Assembly: GCF_000424265.1 (NCBI RefSeq)
Contig: NZ_AUJO01000008.1
Location: 1-64,000, forward strand
Direction of reading: 5' to 3'
DNA length: 64,000 nucleotides
Source of the DNA: Butyrivibrio sp. WCD3002
Lineage (GTDB): Bacteria; Bacillota; Clostridia; Lachnospirales; Lachnospiraceae
A program made the translations under genes and the position numbers. This document shows positions 36,305-44,023 of the stretch, piece after piece (position 1 is the stretch's first letter; each line of letters starts with the position of its first letter). The notes under the pieces are model-generated. The model made no database searches, had not been told where the DNA came from, and saw only the letters and a list, made by a program, of their open reading frames with translations.

Positions 36305-37138
36305 TCATCCTTTTACCGCACCCTGCGTAATTCCGCTGTAAATCTGTTTCTGACTAAAGATAAAAACCAGAAATGCCGGCAGTATCGAAATCAGAACTCC
36401 CGCACAAATCAGGTTGTACTGACTGCCCATAGGTCCCACAAAGGTATAAAGGGACGTGGACATGGTTCTTATCTCTTTGTCCATAAGATACAGGTTTGCG
36501 CAGTAATACTCGTTGTAGACAGAAACTCCTTTCAAGATGCAGGCAGTTACAATAGCCGGTTTAAGAAGCGGAAGGATTATCTTCCAGTAGACTGTCCAGT
36601 ATGAAGCTCCGTCTATGATTGCCGACTCATCCACAGAAGTCGAGATATTCTCCATAAACTGAATAAAAATATAAATAGAGATAACATCCGTTCCGCACAT
36701 CATAATGATGTAGCCGTAGAGGTGATTAACAAGTCCAAGCACTGACATGATCTTGTAGACCGTAACCTGCATGGCGATTGAAGGAAGAAGAGATGCGAAT
36801 AAAAACATATTTCTTATCAGCCTGTTTCCAAAAAAATCGAAACGATTCAGGATATATGCAAGCTGCGTTCCCACAATTACCGATACCACAAGAACAAAGC
36901 CCATTACGATAAGGGAATTCATAAAGGCTCTTCCCATATTTGCAGTCTGAAAAGCCTTTATGAAGTTATCAAAGTTAAGCCAGTCAGTAGGCGGAGTCAT
37001 TACGCTTGTGGTCTGGTACTCTTCCGTTGTCTTAAACGCAGTGAAAATGCATGACACCACGGGGACCACCGCCGCAAGTGCAAAGAACAGCAAAATGATG
37101 TATTTGATTATATTTATAAAAATCTTACTTACTTTCAT
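36305..37138 (-). CDS. Sugar ABC transporter permease (MalG type)
   Basis: 277 residues, six hydrophobic helices. ESAIIDGASYWTVYWKIILP is the EAA loop that docks the ATPase; the C-terminal FSQKQIYSGITQGAVKG is usual for CUT1 MalG-like permeases. Its start overlaps the stop of the partner permease by 4 bases. No ATPase gene is present in the cluster, so a shared MsmK-like ATPase elsewhere is expected. Substrate inferred as manno-oligosaccharides. Confidence 0.92.
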   Translation of the reverse strand: MKVSKIFINIIKYIILLFFALAAVVPVVSCIFTAFKTTEEYQTTSVMTPPTDWLNFDNFIKAFQTANMGRAFMNSLIVMGFVLVVSVIVGTQLAYILNRFDFFGNRLIRNMFLFASLLPSIAMQVTVYKIMSVLGLVNHLYGYIIMMCGTDVISIYIFIQFMENISTSVDESAIIDGASYWTVYWKIILPLLKPAIVTACILKGVSVYNEYYCANLYLMDKEIRTMSTSLYTFVGPMGSQYNLICAGVLISILPAFLVFIFSQKQIYSGITQGAVKG

Positions 37139-38034
37139 GTATCCGCCTCTCGAAAAGCATATTTAAAGAACAGCTTCTGCAAAATCGTACAGATGAATAT
37201 GATTATCAAAAGAACCACTGCCATCGCACTGGCAAGGCCCACCTTCTGAGTCACATGAGCTATTTCATTCATGATTACAAAATAGGTTCCGGTGCCGTTT
37301 GCTCCGCTTGTTATTACGTATGGCGGCTCAAAGGCACTAAGAGATCCTGTTATGGACAAAATAACGTTCAATGTGACTATTGTTTTTATACTTGGAAGAA
37401 TTATGTGAAAAAACTGCTGAAACCTGTTCGCGCCATCCAGGGCTGCTGCCTCATAGAGCTCCGCATCAACAGACATAATTGCTCCTATAAACAAAACCAT
37501 ATTCTGACCAAAATATCTCCACACAGAAGTGGCAACCAGGGACCAGTTGTTTACAGCCTGATCCTTTAGCCAATAGGGAAGAACCTCCTGACTCACACCA
37601 AAAAGTCCAAGTATTGAATCAAGGACAAATCCTCTGGTATAGAAGAATTTAAAGATAAATCCGATGGCAATTCCGCTTATGAGGTAAGGGAAAAACATCA
37701 TTCCCTTCAGGATATTTCCTCCTTTTACCCCAAAGCTTAAGATTGTTGCCAGAAACAGTGCCAGAGCCAGCTGGAAAAGAGCGCCAATGCAGTAATAAAT
37801 ACTAAGCTTAAGGGCCTTAAAGCAATCATCTCTTGTGAACACATCAATATAGTTTTTGAGGCCCACAAACACTCTTTTATCCGGCGGTGTAAGATATTTC
37901 ATTTTGTAAAAGCTGAACTGTACCATCTGCGCAAATGGCAGATAGGTAAAGATCAAAAGAAGAAGTAATGGGACAGTGACAAAGCTGAAAATTATGACAG
38001 CCTGTTGTCCCTTTCTACTTTTAAGCCACTTCAT
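37135..38034 (-). CDS. Sugar ABC transporter permease (MalF type)
   Basis: 299 residues from MKWLKSRKGQQ, six hydrophobic helices and the EAA loop EAAALDGANRFQQFFHIILP. CUT1-family inner-membrane subunit that pairs with the downstream permease. The ATG at 38034 follows GGAGG by 8 bases; the in-frame TTG five codons earlier is part of that site. It lies 35 bases after the binding-protein gene. Confidence 0.92.
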   Translation of the reverse strand: MKWLKSRKGQQAVIIFSFVTVPLLLLLIFTYLPFAQMVQFSFYKMKYLTPPDKRVFVGLKNYIDVFTRDDCFKALKLSIYYCIGALFQLALALFLATILSFGVKGGNILKGMMFFPYLISGIAIGFIFKFFYTRGFVLDSILGLFGVSQEVLPYWLKDQAVNNWSLVATSVWRYFGQNMVLFIGAIMSVDAELYEAAALDGANRFQQFFHIILPSIKTIVTLNVILSITGSLSAFEPPYVITSGANGTGTYFVIMNEIAHVTQKVGLASAMAVVLLIIIFICTILQKLFFKYAFREADT

Positions 38035-38069
38035 TGTCCCATCCTCCAAGGTTCATAGTTTGCCTGAAA

Positions 38070-39560
38070 TTACTGCGTAGCTACGCCGCATGCTTCCTGA
38101 GCAGCTGTCCACTTTTCATTCCACTCATTCATGATGTCATCAAATTCCATATCTCCCATTGATGCATGCTCAATGATGAGCTGGATTCTTCTGTCACCGC
38201 CTGCTCTGTAATTAAGCTCAGACTCTGCGTTAAGCTCGTTTAAGAGATCCTCTTCGCCTGTGGCAGCAGGTGACTCCTGAAGGAAAGTAACGTTGTCAAA
38301 GGAAAGCTTTGTCTCTGTGCTGCCTGCTTTGATGGGAAGACCGTCTTCGTTGTAAACAAAGCCTGAGAGCTCTGTCATCCACTTAACGAAGATAAGCGCA
38401 GCCTGCTTTTCATCATCCGATGCATTTACATTTATTCCATAGCAGTAGTCAGGACCTGCAAGTGCATACTGCTTGCCATCAACAGTTACAGGGAAAGGCA
38501 TATAACCGATATCCTCTGCATTCTCGCCGGCAGCTTCCATCTGAGGATAAGCCCATGATCCGAGAACCATGCATCCGATCTCACCTCTGTTGATCATTCC
38601 CTTACAGCCTTCCCAGTCTGTTGTTGAATAATCATCCTCTGTAAGTCCCTTTGCAACTGCATCATAGAGAATCTTATAAACTGCATAAGGATGAGTCTGA
38701 TCGCCATAATCTCTGAAGGGATCCTTTTCATGAAGAAGTGTTCTGTTTGTAAAATCCGCATCACCTGTAGCGCTGATTCCTGTGTAGTCATCCCAGCTTC
38801 CCATTGTCCAGCCTGCAGCATAATTTGTATAAAGAGGGATGATGTCATTGTTGTAATCCTTGATCTTCTGAAGTGCACCTATGAACTCTTCAGGGGTCTT
38901 GGGAAGCTCAGTTACGCCTGCCTCCTCAAATACTCTCTTGTTGTAAACAATACCCTGAGCGGTAGCTGTTGAAGGAACCCCATATACTTCGCCCTGATAT
39001 TCCCAGTGATCTGCGTAGTTGATCTGGGTGCTCATCTCATCAAGGCTTCCGTATGACTCAAAATATGATGAGAGATCTGCCTTATCGATTGAAGGAATAA
39101 GAAGCACTGTCTCATAATCACCTGACTGAAGGTGAGTTTTAGCATCCTCAGCGTAGTTGGTATCTGTGATTATGTTTACAGAAATATTCGGATAAAGCTG
39201 ATTAAAGGCATCCAGGTACTGTTTCCAGTTAGTTCCGCCATAGTCCTCGGAATCGAGATCTGTTCTGTTGCTGAAAAAAGAAATCTCTGCAGTTAAGTCA
39301 GTAAAATCTTCACCCAGTGTAAGGTCAGCGTATGACTTAATTCCCTCTGTCTCAGATGTTCCTTCTTCTGTTTCAGTCTCCTGTGATTCCTGCGCGGTTT
39401 CTTCGGATGCTTCTGTCTCTGCTGCCGCATCTTCTGCCACCACAGTTTCCTCAGACTCAGAAGTTTTTGTTTCTGCTGCTGTAGCCCCGTTTCCACAAGC
39501 AACTGTTCCTGTTGCCATCGCCATCATAAGTGTGGCTGATAATAATCTTTGCAGTTTCAT
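38070..39560 (-). CDS. Sugar ABC transporter substrate-binding lipoprotein
   Basis: 496 residues. Lipoprotein signal MKLQRLLSATLMMAMATGTVAC with lipid-modified Cys22, an acidic Glu/Ser/Thr-rich linker (about 30-80) and a family-1 solute-binding fold (LDEMSTQINYADHWEYQGEV, GTEVYGVPSTA-like region). First gene of the mannan operon; binds the imported oligosaccharide outside the cell. AGGAGG precedes the ATG. Ligand inferred from the downstream enzymes. Confidence 0.92.
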   Translation of the reverse strand: MKLQRLLSATLMMAMATGTVACGNGATAAETKTSESEETVVAEDAAAETEASEETAQESQETETEEGTSETEGIKSYADLTLGEDFTDLTAEISFFSNRTDLDSEDYGGTNWKQYLDAFNQLYPNISVNIITDTNYAEDAKTHLQSGDYETVLLIPSIDKADLSSYFESYGSLDEMSTQINYADHWEYQGEVYGVPSTATAQGIVYNKRVFEEAGVTELPKTPEEFIGALQKIKDYNNDIIPLYTNYAAGWTMGSWDDYTGISATGDADFTNRTLLHEKDPFRDYGDQTHPYAVYKILYDAVAKGLTEDDYSTTDWEGCKGMINRGEIGCMVLGSWAYPQMEAAGENAEDIGYMPFPVTVDGKQYALAGPDYCYGINVNASDDEKQAALIFVKWMTELSGFVYNEDGLPIKAGSTETKLSFDNVTFLQESPAATGEEDLLNELNAESELNYRAGGDRRIQLIIEHASMGDMEFDDIMNEWNEKWTAAQEACGVATQ

Positions 39561-39749
39561 TTTTGTCCTCCTTTTTGGAACTTCGTTTTATTTGCTTTAT
39601 GTAGAATACATTTTTAAGTAATTTTAATCATCCATTAAACTTGCGATTTATACCTCATTCTTGCTTTTATATTCAATTATCATAGTTTTATCGATTATTT
39701 AAGCGATATTTAGGCACTTTTAGCATATTATTGTGCTTATTTACCTAAT

Positions 39750-39775
39750 TTAGTTAGCATTATTTAGCTAATTAA
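39750..39775. promoter_or_regulatory. Inverted repeat in the AraC/mannan-operon divergent gap
   Basis: TTAGTTAGC at 39750-39758 and GCTAATTAA at 39767-39775 pair at 8 of 9 positions across an 8-base loop. Several ATTTA-GC motifs precede it (39690-39745), giving an AT-rich array typical of regulator sites. It probably serves the adjacent AraC protein; unproven. Confidence 0.4.
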
Positions 39776-39829
39776 CTCATTGATTTTAACTATTTATTTA
39801 ATTAAAATAATCTCACCAAGGGAGTTTTT

Positions 39830-40738
39830 ATGTTAGAAGCAGTACATAACAAAATAGAAGATTTAAACAGAATATTCCGCTTTCACAGACTTTTCGGAAG
39901 CGGCACAGAATTTGCGGATGTTTTGGATACCAAGCGCTTTGTGGCAAGTCCCATTGAACAACCGGACCCGCTTCTTATAAGTGCAAGATTTGGCGGTGCC
40001 ATCACCTATGGCATACCCACTACCTTTGAATGTATCGATAATCCGTATTTTTTATTGCTCTATATTGAAAAGGGTGATGTGCTTATAAAGGCAAAAGAGA
40101 GCCTTAAGCTAAGAGAAAAGAATATGATCCTGATAGGTCCTGGCGAGAAGTTTCGCTTTGATACCAGCAGCACTCCGTGCTACTTTCATATGTTTTTATT
40201 ATCAGGGGACAGCCTTGGATTATATATAAATAAATCCTTTGAAATTATAGAATTTACAGAAAAATATGTGGAATCTCAGCTGGCGTATCTGCAAAGACTG
40301 CTCCAACGCCCGGGGCTTGATATTGAATTCATGAGAGCAAAGCTTCTAACCGACATTCTGACAGATGCATATCTTGCAGGAAGTAAAGCTTCTGCTCCGT
40401 CAGCGCCCTCCGGAATACCCGGACATGTGCAGGAAATGAAAAATATTCTTGACCGTGAATACAACAGTTCCATTACTCTGGGCAGCTTGGAAAAGCGCCT
40501 CTTCGTAAGCAAATACAGACTTTGCAGAGAATTCAGCAGCTATTATGGAAGATCTCCTCTCCAATACCTGAACAGCCTGCGAATTCAAAAAGCAAAAGCA
40601 CTACTTGAACAGACAGATATCAGCATTCATTCCATTGGCTATGATGTTGGCATATCAAATACCAGTCATTTCATAAAGCTGTTCAAAAGAGAAACCTCAA
40701 AGACTCCTGCCCAGTACAGAAAAAGTAAAAGCTCTTAG
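39830..40738 (+). CDS. AraC-family regulator with cupin sensor domain
   Basis: 302 residues. N-terminal cupin-like sensing domain (about 35-150; NMILIGPGEKFRFDTSS) and a C-terminal pair of helix-turn-helix motifs (about 205-300): ITLGSLEKRLFVSKYRLCRE and SIHSIGYDVGISNTSHFIK. Divergent from the mannan transport operon, so a likely activator of it in response to mannan disaccharides. GGGAG lies upstream of the ATG. Inducer is inferred. Confidence 0.9.
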   Translation: MLEAVHNKIEDLNRIFRFHRLFGSGTEFADVLDTKRFVASPIEQPDPLLISARFGGAITYGIPTTFECIDNPYFLLLYIEKGDVLIKAKESLKLREKNMILIGPGEKFRFDTSSTPCYFHMFLLSGDSLGLYINKSFEIIEFTEKYVESQLAYLQRLLQRPGLDIEFMRAKLLTDILTDAYLAGSKASAPSAPSGIPGHVQEMKNILDREYNSSITLGSLEKRLFVSKYRLCREFSSYYGRSPLQYLNSLRIQKAKALLEQTDISIHSIGYDVGISNTSHFIKLFKRETSKTPAQYRKSKSS

Positions 40739-40758
40739 CTGTTTAGCCAAGAGCTTTT
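40727..40758. terminator. Bidirectional terminator between AraC and LacI genes
   Basis: Perfect 10-base arms AAAAGCTCTT (40727-40736) and AAGAGCTTTT (40749-40758) with a 12-base loop. The ends of both convergent coding sequences lie within the stem. Confidence 0.85.
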
Positions 40759-41765
40759 ACACTGCTTTTTTCTACAAGATGTCCGGTAACTATATGCATT
40801 CCGGTTTTTACGCTTTCTCCCTTGAGGAGCGCATTCATATATCCCACTGCATTTTGCACCATTACAGGCATATCTACTTCATAAGTTGTTATTTCCACGT
40901 CGCAGGCCCCGGGATAAATATAGTTATCATAGCCCACAACCGAGAAGTCATCCGGGATGCTGTAACCTTCTTTTTCAAGCCTTCTTATGAGAACTCCCGC
41001 TGTCAGATCGCAGTTACACACGAATGCTGTAGGAAGCTCAAGTGGAAGCGGAAGCTTATCAGGCTCATAAATAATTCCCGTGGTCTTATCTCTGTCCTCT
41101 ATCTGCCAGTCAGGTCTTACAGGAACTCCATGCTCCATCATGGACTTAACATATCCAAGATATCTGTCCGTTATTGAAGTTGTCACAAGCGGAGATCCTA
41201 CAAAGGCTATATCCTTGTGACCATGCTCAAAAAGATAATTGGTCATATAATACGAACCATAGAAGCTGTCTGAAATAACAGAAACATCTCTCCCTGATTC
41301 ATCTGCAAAATCCAGATAAAGTACAGGCAGATCTCCCATAATCCCCTTAATATAATCGCAGTACTCACTTGAAAACTCGCCCTGAAGGATCAGCGCCTGA
41401 ACCTTTTTTTCTTTAATAACCTTCGGCGCGATCAGATCCTTTTCCATGTCATGGGTGATAATCTCAAGCATGGCAAAATCGCCCTGACTTCCAAGCTCGG
41501 AAGAAAGGAGCTGATACATTTGCATATAAAAGGAATTGTATTTGGTGAAATGCTTATCATGAACGATGATGCCAATATTGCGGCCATTATTTTCGCTCTT
41601 GGAAGCTGCTGAAGGCTGAACGTAACCCATCTCATCAGCAAGCTTTATTATCCTGCTGCGCATAGTTTCGCTGACACCCTTTTGACCGGTAAGTGCCTTG
41701 GATACCGTAACCACACTTACTCCAACTTCTTTTGCGATGTCTGCCATCTTAACAGTCTTAGCCAT
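40743..41765 (-). CDS. LacI-family transcriptional regulator
   Basis: 340 residues from MAKTVKMADIAKEVGVSVVT. The N-terminal helix-turn-helix (VGVSVVTVSKALTGQKGVSE) and the sugar-binding domain (YDNYIYPGACDVEITTYEVD near the C-terminus) are typical. The ATG at 41765 is chosen as it stands 8 bases after AAGGATG, while the ATG three codons earlier lies in that site. It sits between the mannan and mannitol units and could repress either; the mannan operon is nearer in function. Confidence 0.9.
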   Translation of the reverse strand: MAKTVKMADIAKEVGVSVVTVSKALTGQKGVSETMRSRIIKLADEMGYVQPSAASKSENNGRNIGIIVHDKHFTKYNSFYMQMYQLLSSELGSQGDFAMLEIITHDMEKDLIAPKVIKEKKVQALILQGEFSSEYCDYIKGIMGDLPVLYLDFADESGRDVSVISDSFYGSYYMTNYLFEHGHKDIAFVGSPLVTTSITDRYLGYVKSMMEHGVPVRPDWQIEDRDKTTGIIYEPDKLPLPLELPTAFVCNCDLTAGVLIRRLEKEGYSIPDDFSVVGYDNYIYPGACDVEITTYEVDMPVMVQNAVGYMNALLKGESVKTGMHIVTGHLVEKSSVKALG

Positions 41766-41886
41766 TTTCGTCATCCTTAATTAGAATTTTGATTTCTCTT
41801 GAATGATACTATATCGCTGTTATAAACTCAATTGCTAAAAGCGGAGTGCCTTTTTATTTCACAGAAAACCCTTTGAAATGAAAAAA

Positions 41887-41920
41887 GAAAGCACTGTAGT
41901 TTTGGGGATCCAGTGCTTTC
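41887..41920 (-). terminator. Terminator of the mannitol PTS operon
   Basis: Perfect 10-base arms at 41887-41896 and 41911-41920; on the minus strand the stem is followed by TTTTTT. Confidence 0.88.
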
Positions 41921-41966
41921 CTTCTCAAAAAAAGAGAAAAATTTGGAGATATATTATATACAGGTA

Positions 41967-42224
41967 TCACAGATTGACCTGCATATACCGTTTTAATGCT
42001 GCTTCTGCTTCAGTCTCATCATCGCCGTCACATGTAATTGTGATGACTTCACCGCATTTTATTCCAAGGGTCATGACGGCAAACAGATCTTTAAGATCGA
42101 CGCTACCTCCGTTACCCTTAGCCGTTATGTCACAGAAATACTCATTGGCAATTTTTATAAGACCTCCTGCGGTGAGTGCATGTACACCCTCAGGATCTTT
42201 TACAGTATGTGTAATTACTCTCAT
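41967..42224 (-). CDS. HPr-like phosphocarrier with Asp46
   Basis: 85 residues aligned over the whole HPr fold. The phosphorylated His15 is kept (GVHALTAG), but the usual Arg17-Pro18 are Leu-Thr and the regulatory Ser46 is Asp (DLKDLFAVMTLG, D46). HPr passes phosphate from enzyme I to EIIA; HPr kinase phosphorylates Ser46 for catabolite control. Here the Asp cannot be phosphorylated and imitates phosphoserine. GGAGG precedes the ATG. It is the last gene of the mannitol operon. A dedicated or regulatory HPr is inferred. Confidence 0.85.
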   Translation of the reverse strand: MRVITHTVKDPEGVHALTAGGLIKIANEYFCDITAKGNGGSVDLKDLFAVMTLGIKCGEVITITCDGDDETEAEAALKRYMQVNL

Positions 42225-42301
42225 ACATCCTCCGCTTTTGCATAAGCAGTTTCAAATATCCGGGAGAATTCTTTCGAATTCTCCCAAACTAATAGTTATT
42301 C

Positions 42302-43564
42302 TCAGATTTCTACCCCGTAGTGCTCAAAGAGAATCTTCTCAGCCTCAGGATTCCAGAGACCGCTGTGAGCCTTGCAGGACTCATCAAGCTTGGCAAAAAG
42401 AGGATCGCTCTCGCCAAGTTTTCCAAAGTCATCTATAGCTGTAAGAGGCATCTCGATCTGTGTGTAGATAAGCTTCTTTCCGCCGGGGATATTAGGCAGA
42501 TTGCAGGTTGTCTCTGCAGCTGCATCCAGGCCTCCGATATGTGTAACCATAACAGAAGGATTGATCTCTCCCTTAGCAGCAAGCTGCAGTGCTTCAAGAA
42601 GATCGTCGTTATTACCGCCTGTAGTACCAAGAATATGAGTACTTGTGTAGTGTGAGTTGTAGAGATTTATCTCTGCCTTAAACTGGTTGTCTGTAGGACC
42701 TGCAAAGAAATTCATGCATCCGTCAAAGGCAAGAAGTCTGTCGCCCATCTCAGCTACGGCTCTTACAGGTACATATACAAATACGTCATCATAGCCGTGG
42801 CCTTCAGTGATATCCATAAGCTTCTGCTCAGCATCAGCTCCCGATGAATTGAAATAAATAAGCTCAATTCCCTTTGATGCTGCGTACTCAGGGCTGATAA
42901 CCTCTGCTGCTCTCTGCAGTTTTGCATCATCAAGATCTGTTACCACAATTCTCTTTGGCTTATTCTCAAATCTAAGACCATAGCTTACTGCGCCAAGGCC
43001 CATAGGTCCGCAGCCGCCCATGATAAGGATATTGCCGCCTTCCTTTGTACCCATTGCATGGTCATAATTCTGCTTATTGGTATGATAGTTAGCATGATAT
43101 CCGCCGATAATGCAGCTCATGGGCTCTCCGAGAGAAGCCTGGTAGAAGCTTTCTCCATCGTAGGGAAGAAGTGCATCCAGCTCCATAACCTCATGAGGCA
43201 TGATGCAGTAAGTAGCATCTCCGCCACAGAATCTGTATGAATATCCCGGGGAATCAAGCTTTCCCTGATAGTTAAGAGCAGGCTGAAGTGCCCACTTATC
43301 GCCAACCTTATACTTATCCTTCCACTTTTCACCTACTTCAACGATAACACCTGAACACTCATGTCCTGTGATAATAGGATTAACATCGATATCCTGTGGT
43401 GCTCTCTTATGCTTCTTGCCCTGCTTTGCAAGCTTATATGTAGACATGCAGATACTGTCACTTATTACCTTAACAAGGATCTCATCATCCTTTATCTGTG
43501 GAAGCTCGAACTCTTCGAGTCTTAAATCCATTTCACCGTACATTCTTACTGCTTTTGTTTTCAT
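42302..43564 (-). CDS. Zinc-dependent dehydrogenase, L-sorbose-1-phosphate reductase-like
   Basis: 420 residues, medium-chain dehydrogenase. N-terminal catalytic domain with SDSICMSTYK and ITGHECSGVIVEVG (zinc ligands Cys, His, Glu) and a Rossmann domain MGGCGPMGLGAVSYGL. Its length and the GYSYRFCGGDATYCIMPHEV region match the sorbose-1-phosphate reductase group, which interconverts L-sorbose-1-phosphate and D-glucitol-6-phosphate. In a mannitol PTS operon it may replace MtlD and oxidise mannitol-1-phosphate; substrate unproven. GGAGG precedes ATG 43564; earlier in-frame starts have none. Confidence 0.82.
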   Translation of the reverse strand: MKTKAVRMYGEMDLRLEEFELPQIKDDEILVKVISDSICMSTYKLAKQGKKHKRAPQDIDVNPIITGHECSGVIVEVGEKWKDKYKVGDKWALQPALNYQGKLDSPGYSYRFCGGDATYCIMPHEVMELDALLPYDGESFYQASLGEPMSCIIGGYHANYHTNKQNYDHAMGTKEGGNILIMGGCGPMGLGAVSYGLRFENKPKRIVVTDLDDAKLQRAAEVISPEYAASKGIELIYFNSSGADAEQKLMDITEGHGYDDVFVYVPVRAVAEMGDRLLAFDGCMNFFAGPTDNQFKAEINLYNSHYTSTHILGTTGGNNDDLLEALQLAAKGEINPSVMVTHIGGLDAAAETTCNLPNIPGGKKLIYTQIEMPLTAIDDFGKLGESDPLFAKLDESCKAHSGLWNPEAEKILFEHYGVEI

Positions 43565-43589
43565 TATTATTTCCTCCGAAAATGCAGAC

Positions 43590-44009
43590 TTATCCTTCAA
43601 ATAAGTTGCTGATCTCTTCTTCATTAAGTTTAAGCAGGTCCTCAAGTCCCTGTTTATCTGAAAAAGTCATGGCTATCTTCTGTAAAACCTCAAGATGCTC
43701 ATCGCCAACAGCAGCTATTCCTATAACTACTCTGACTTTCTCACTTGCACCCCAGTCCAGTCCCTCAGGGAAAGTCATAAGTACAAGTCCTGTTTTCTTT
43801 ATATATTTCTTAGCTTCCTCAATTCCATGAGGTATTGCTATTTCATTCCCAATATATGTATTAAATACCTTCTCTTTATCCAGCATGGCCTGAGTATAGC
43901 TCTCATCCGTGCATCCCTGTGATGAAAAGATTTCGCCAATCCTTCTGATGACATCTTCCTTGCTGCTGCCCTTTTGATTTATAAAGATATTTTTAGTTTC
44001 CAGTATCAT
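43590..44009 (-). CDS. mtlF: PTS mannitol-type EIIA
   Basis: 139 residues of the fructose/mannitol EIIA fold. NEIAIPHGIEEAKKYI contains the phosphorylated His61. It accepts phosphate from HPr and gives it to the EIIB of the mannitol transporter. AAGGAGG precedes the ATG. It lies between MtlR and the dehydrogenase, as in Gram-positive mtl operons. Confidence 0.93.
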   Translation of the reverse strand: MILETKNIFINQKGSSKEDVIRRIGEIFSSQGCTDESYTQAMLDKEKVFNTYIGNEIAIPHGIEEAKKYIKKTGLVLMTFPEGLDWGASEKVRVVIGIAAVGDEHLEVLQKIAMTFSDKQGLEDLLKLNEEEISNLFEG

Positions 44010-44023
44010 GTGTTCCTCCTTAC

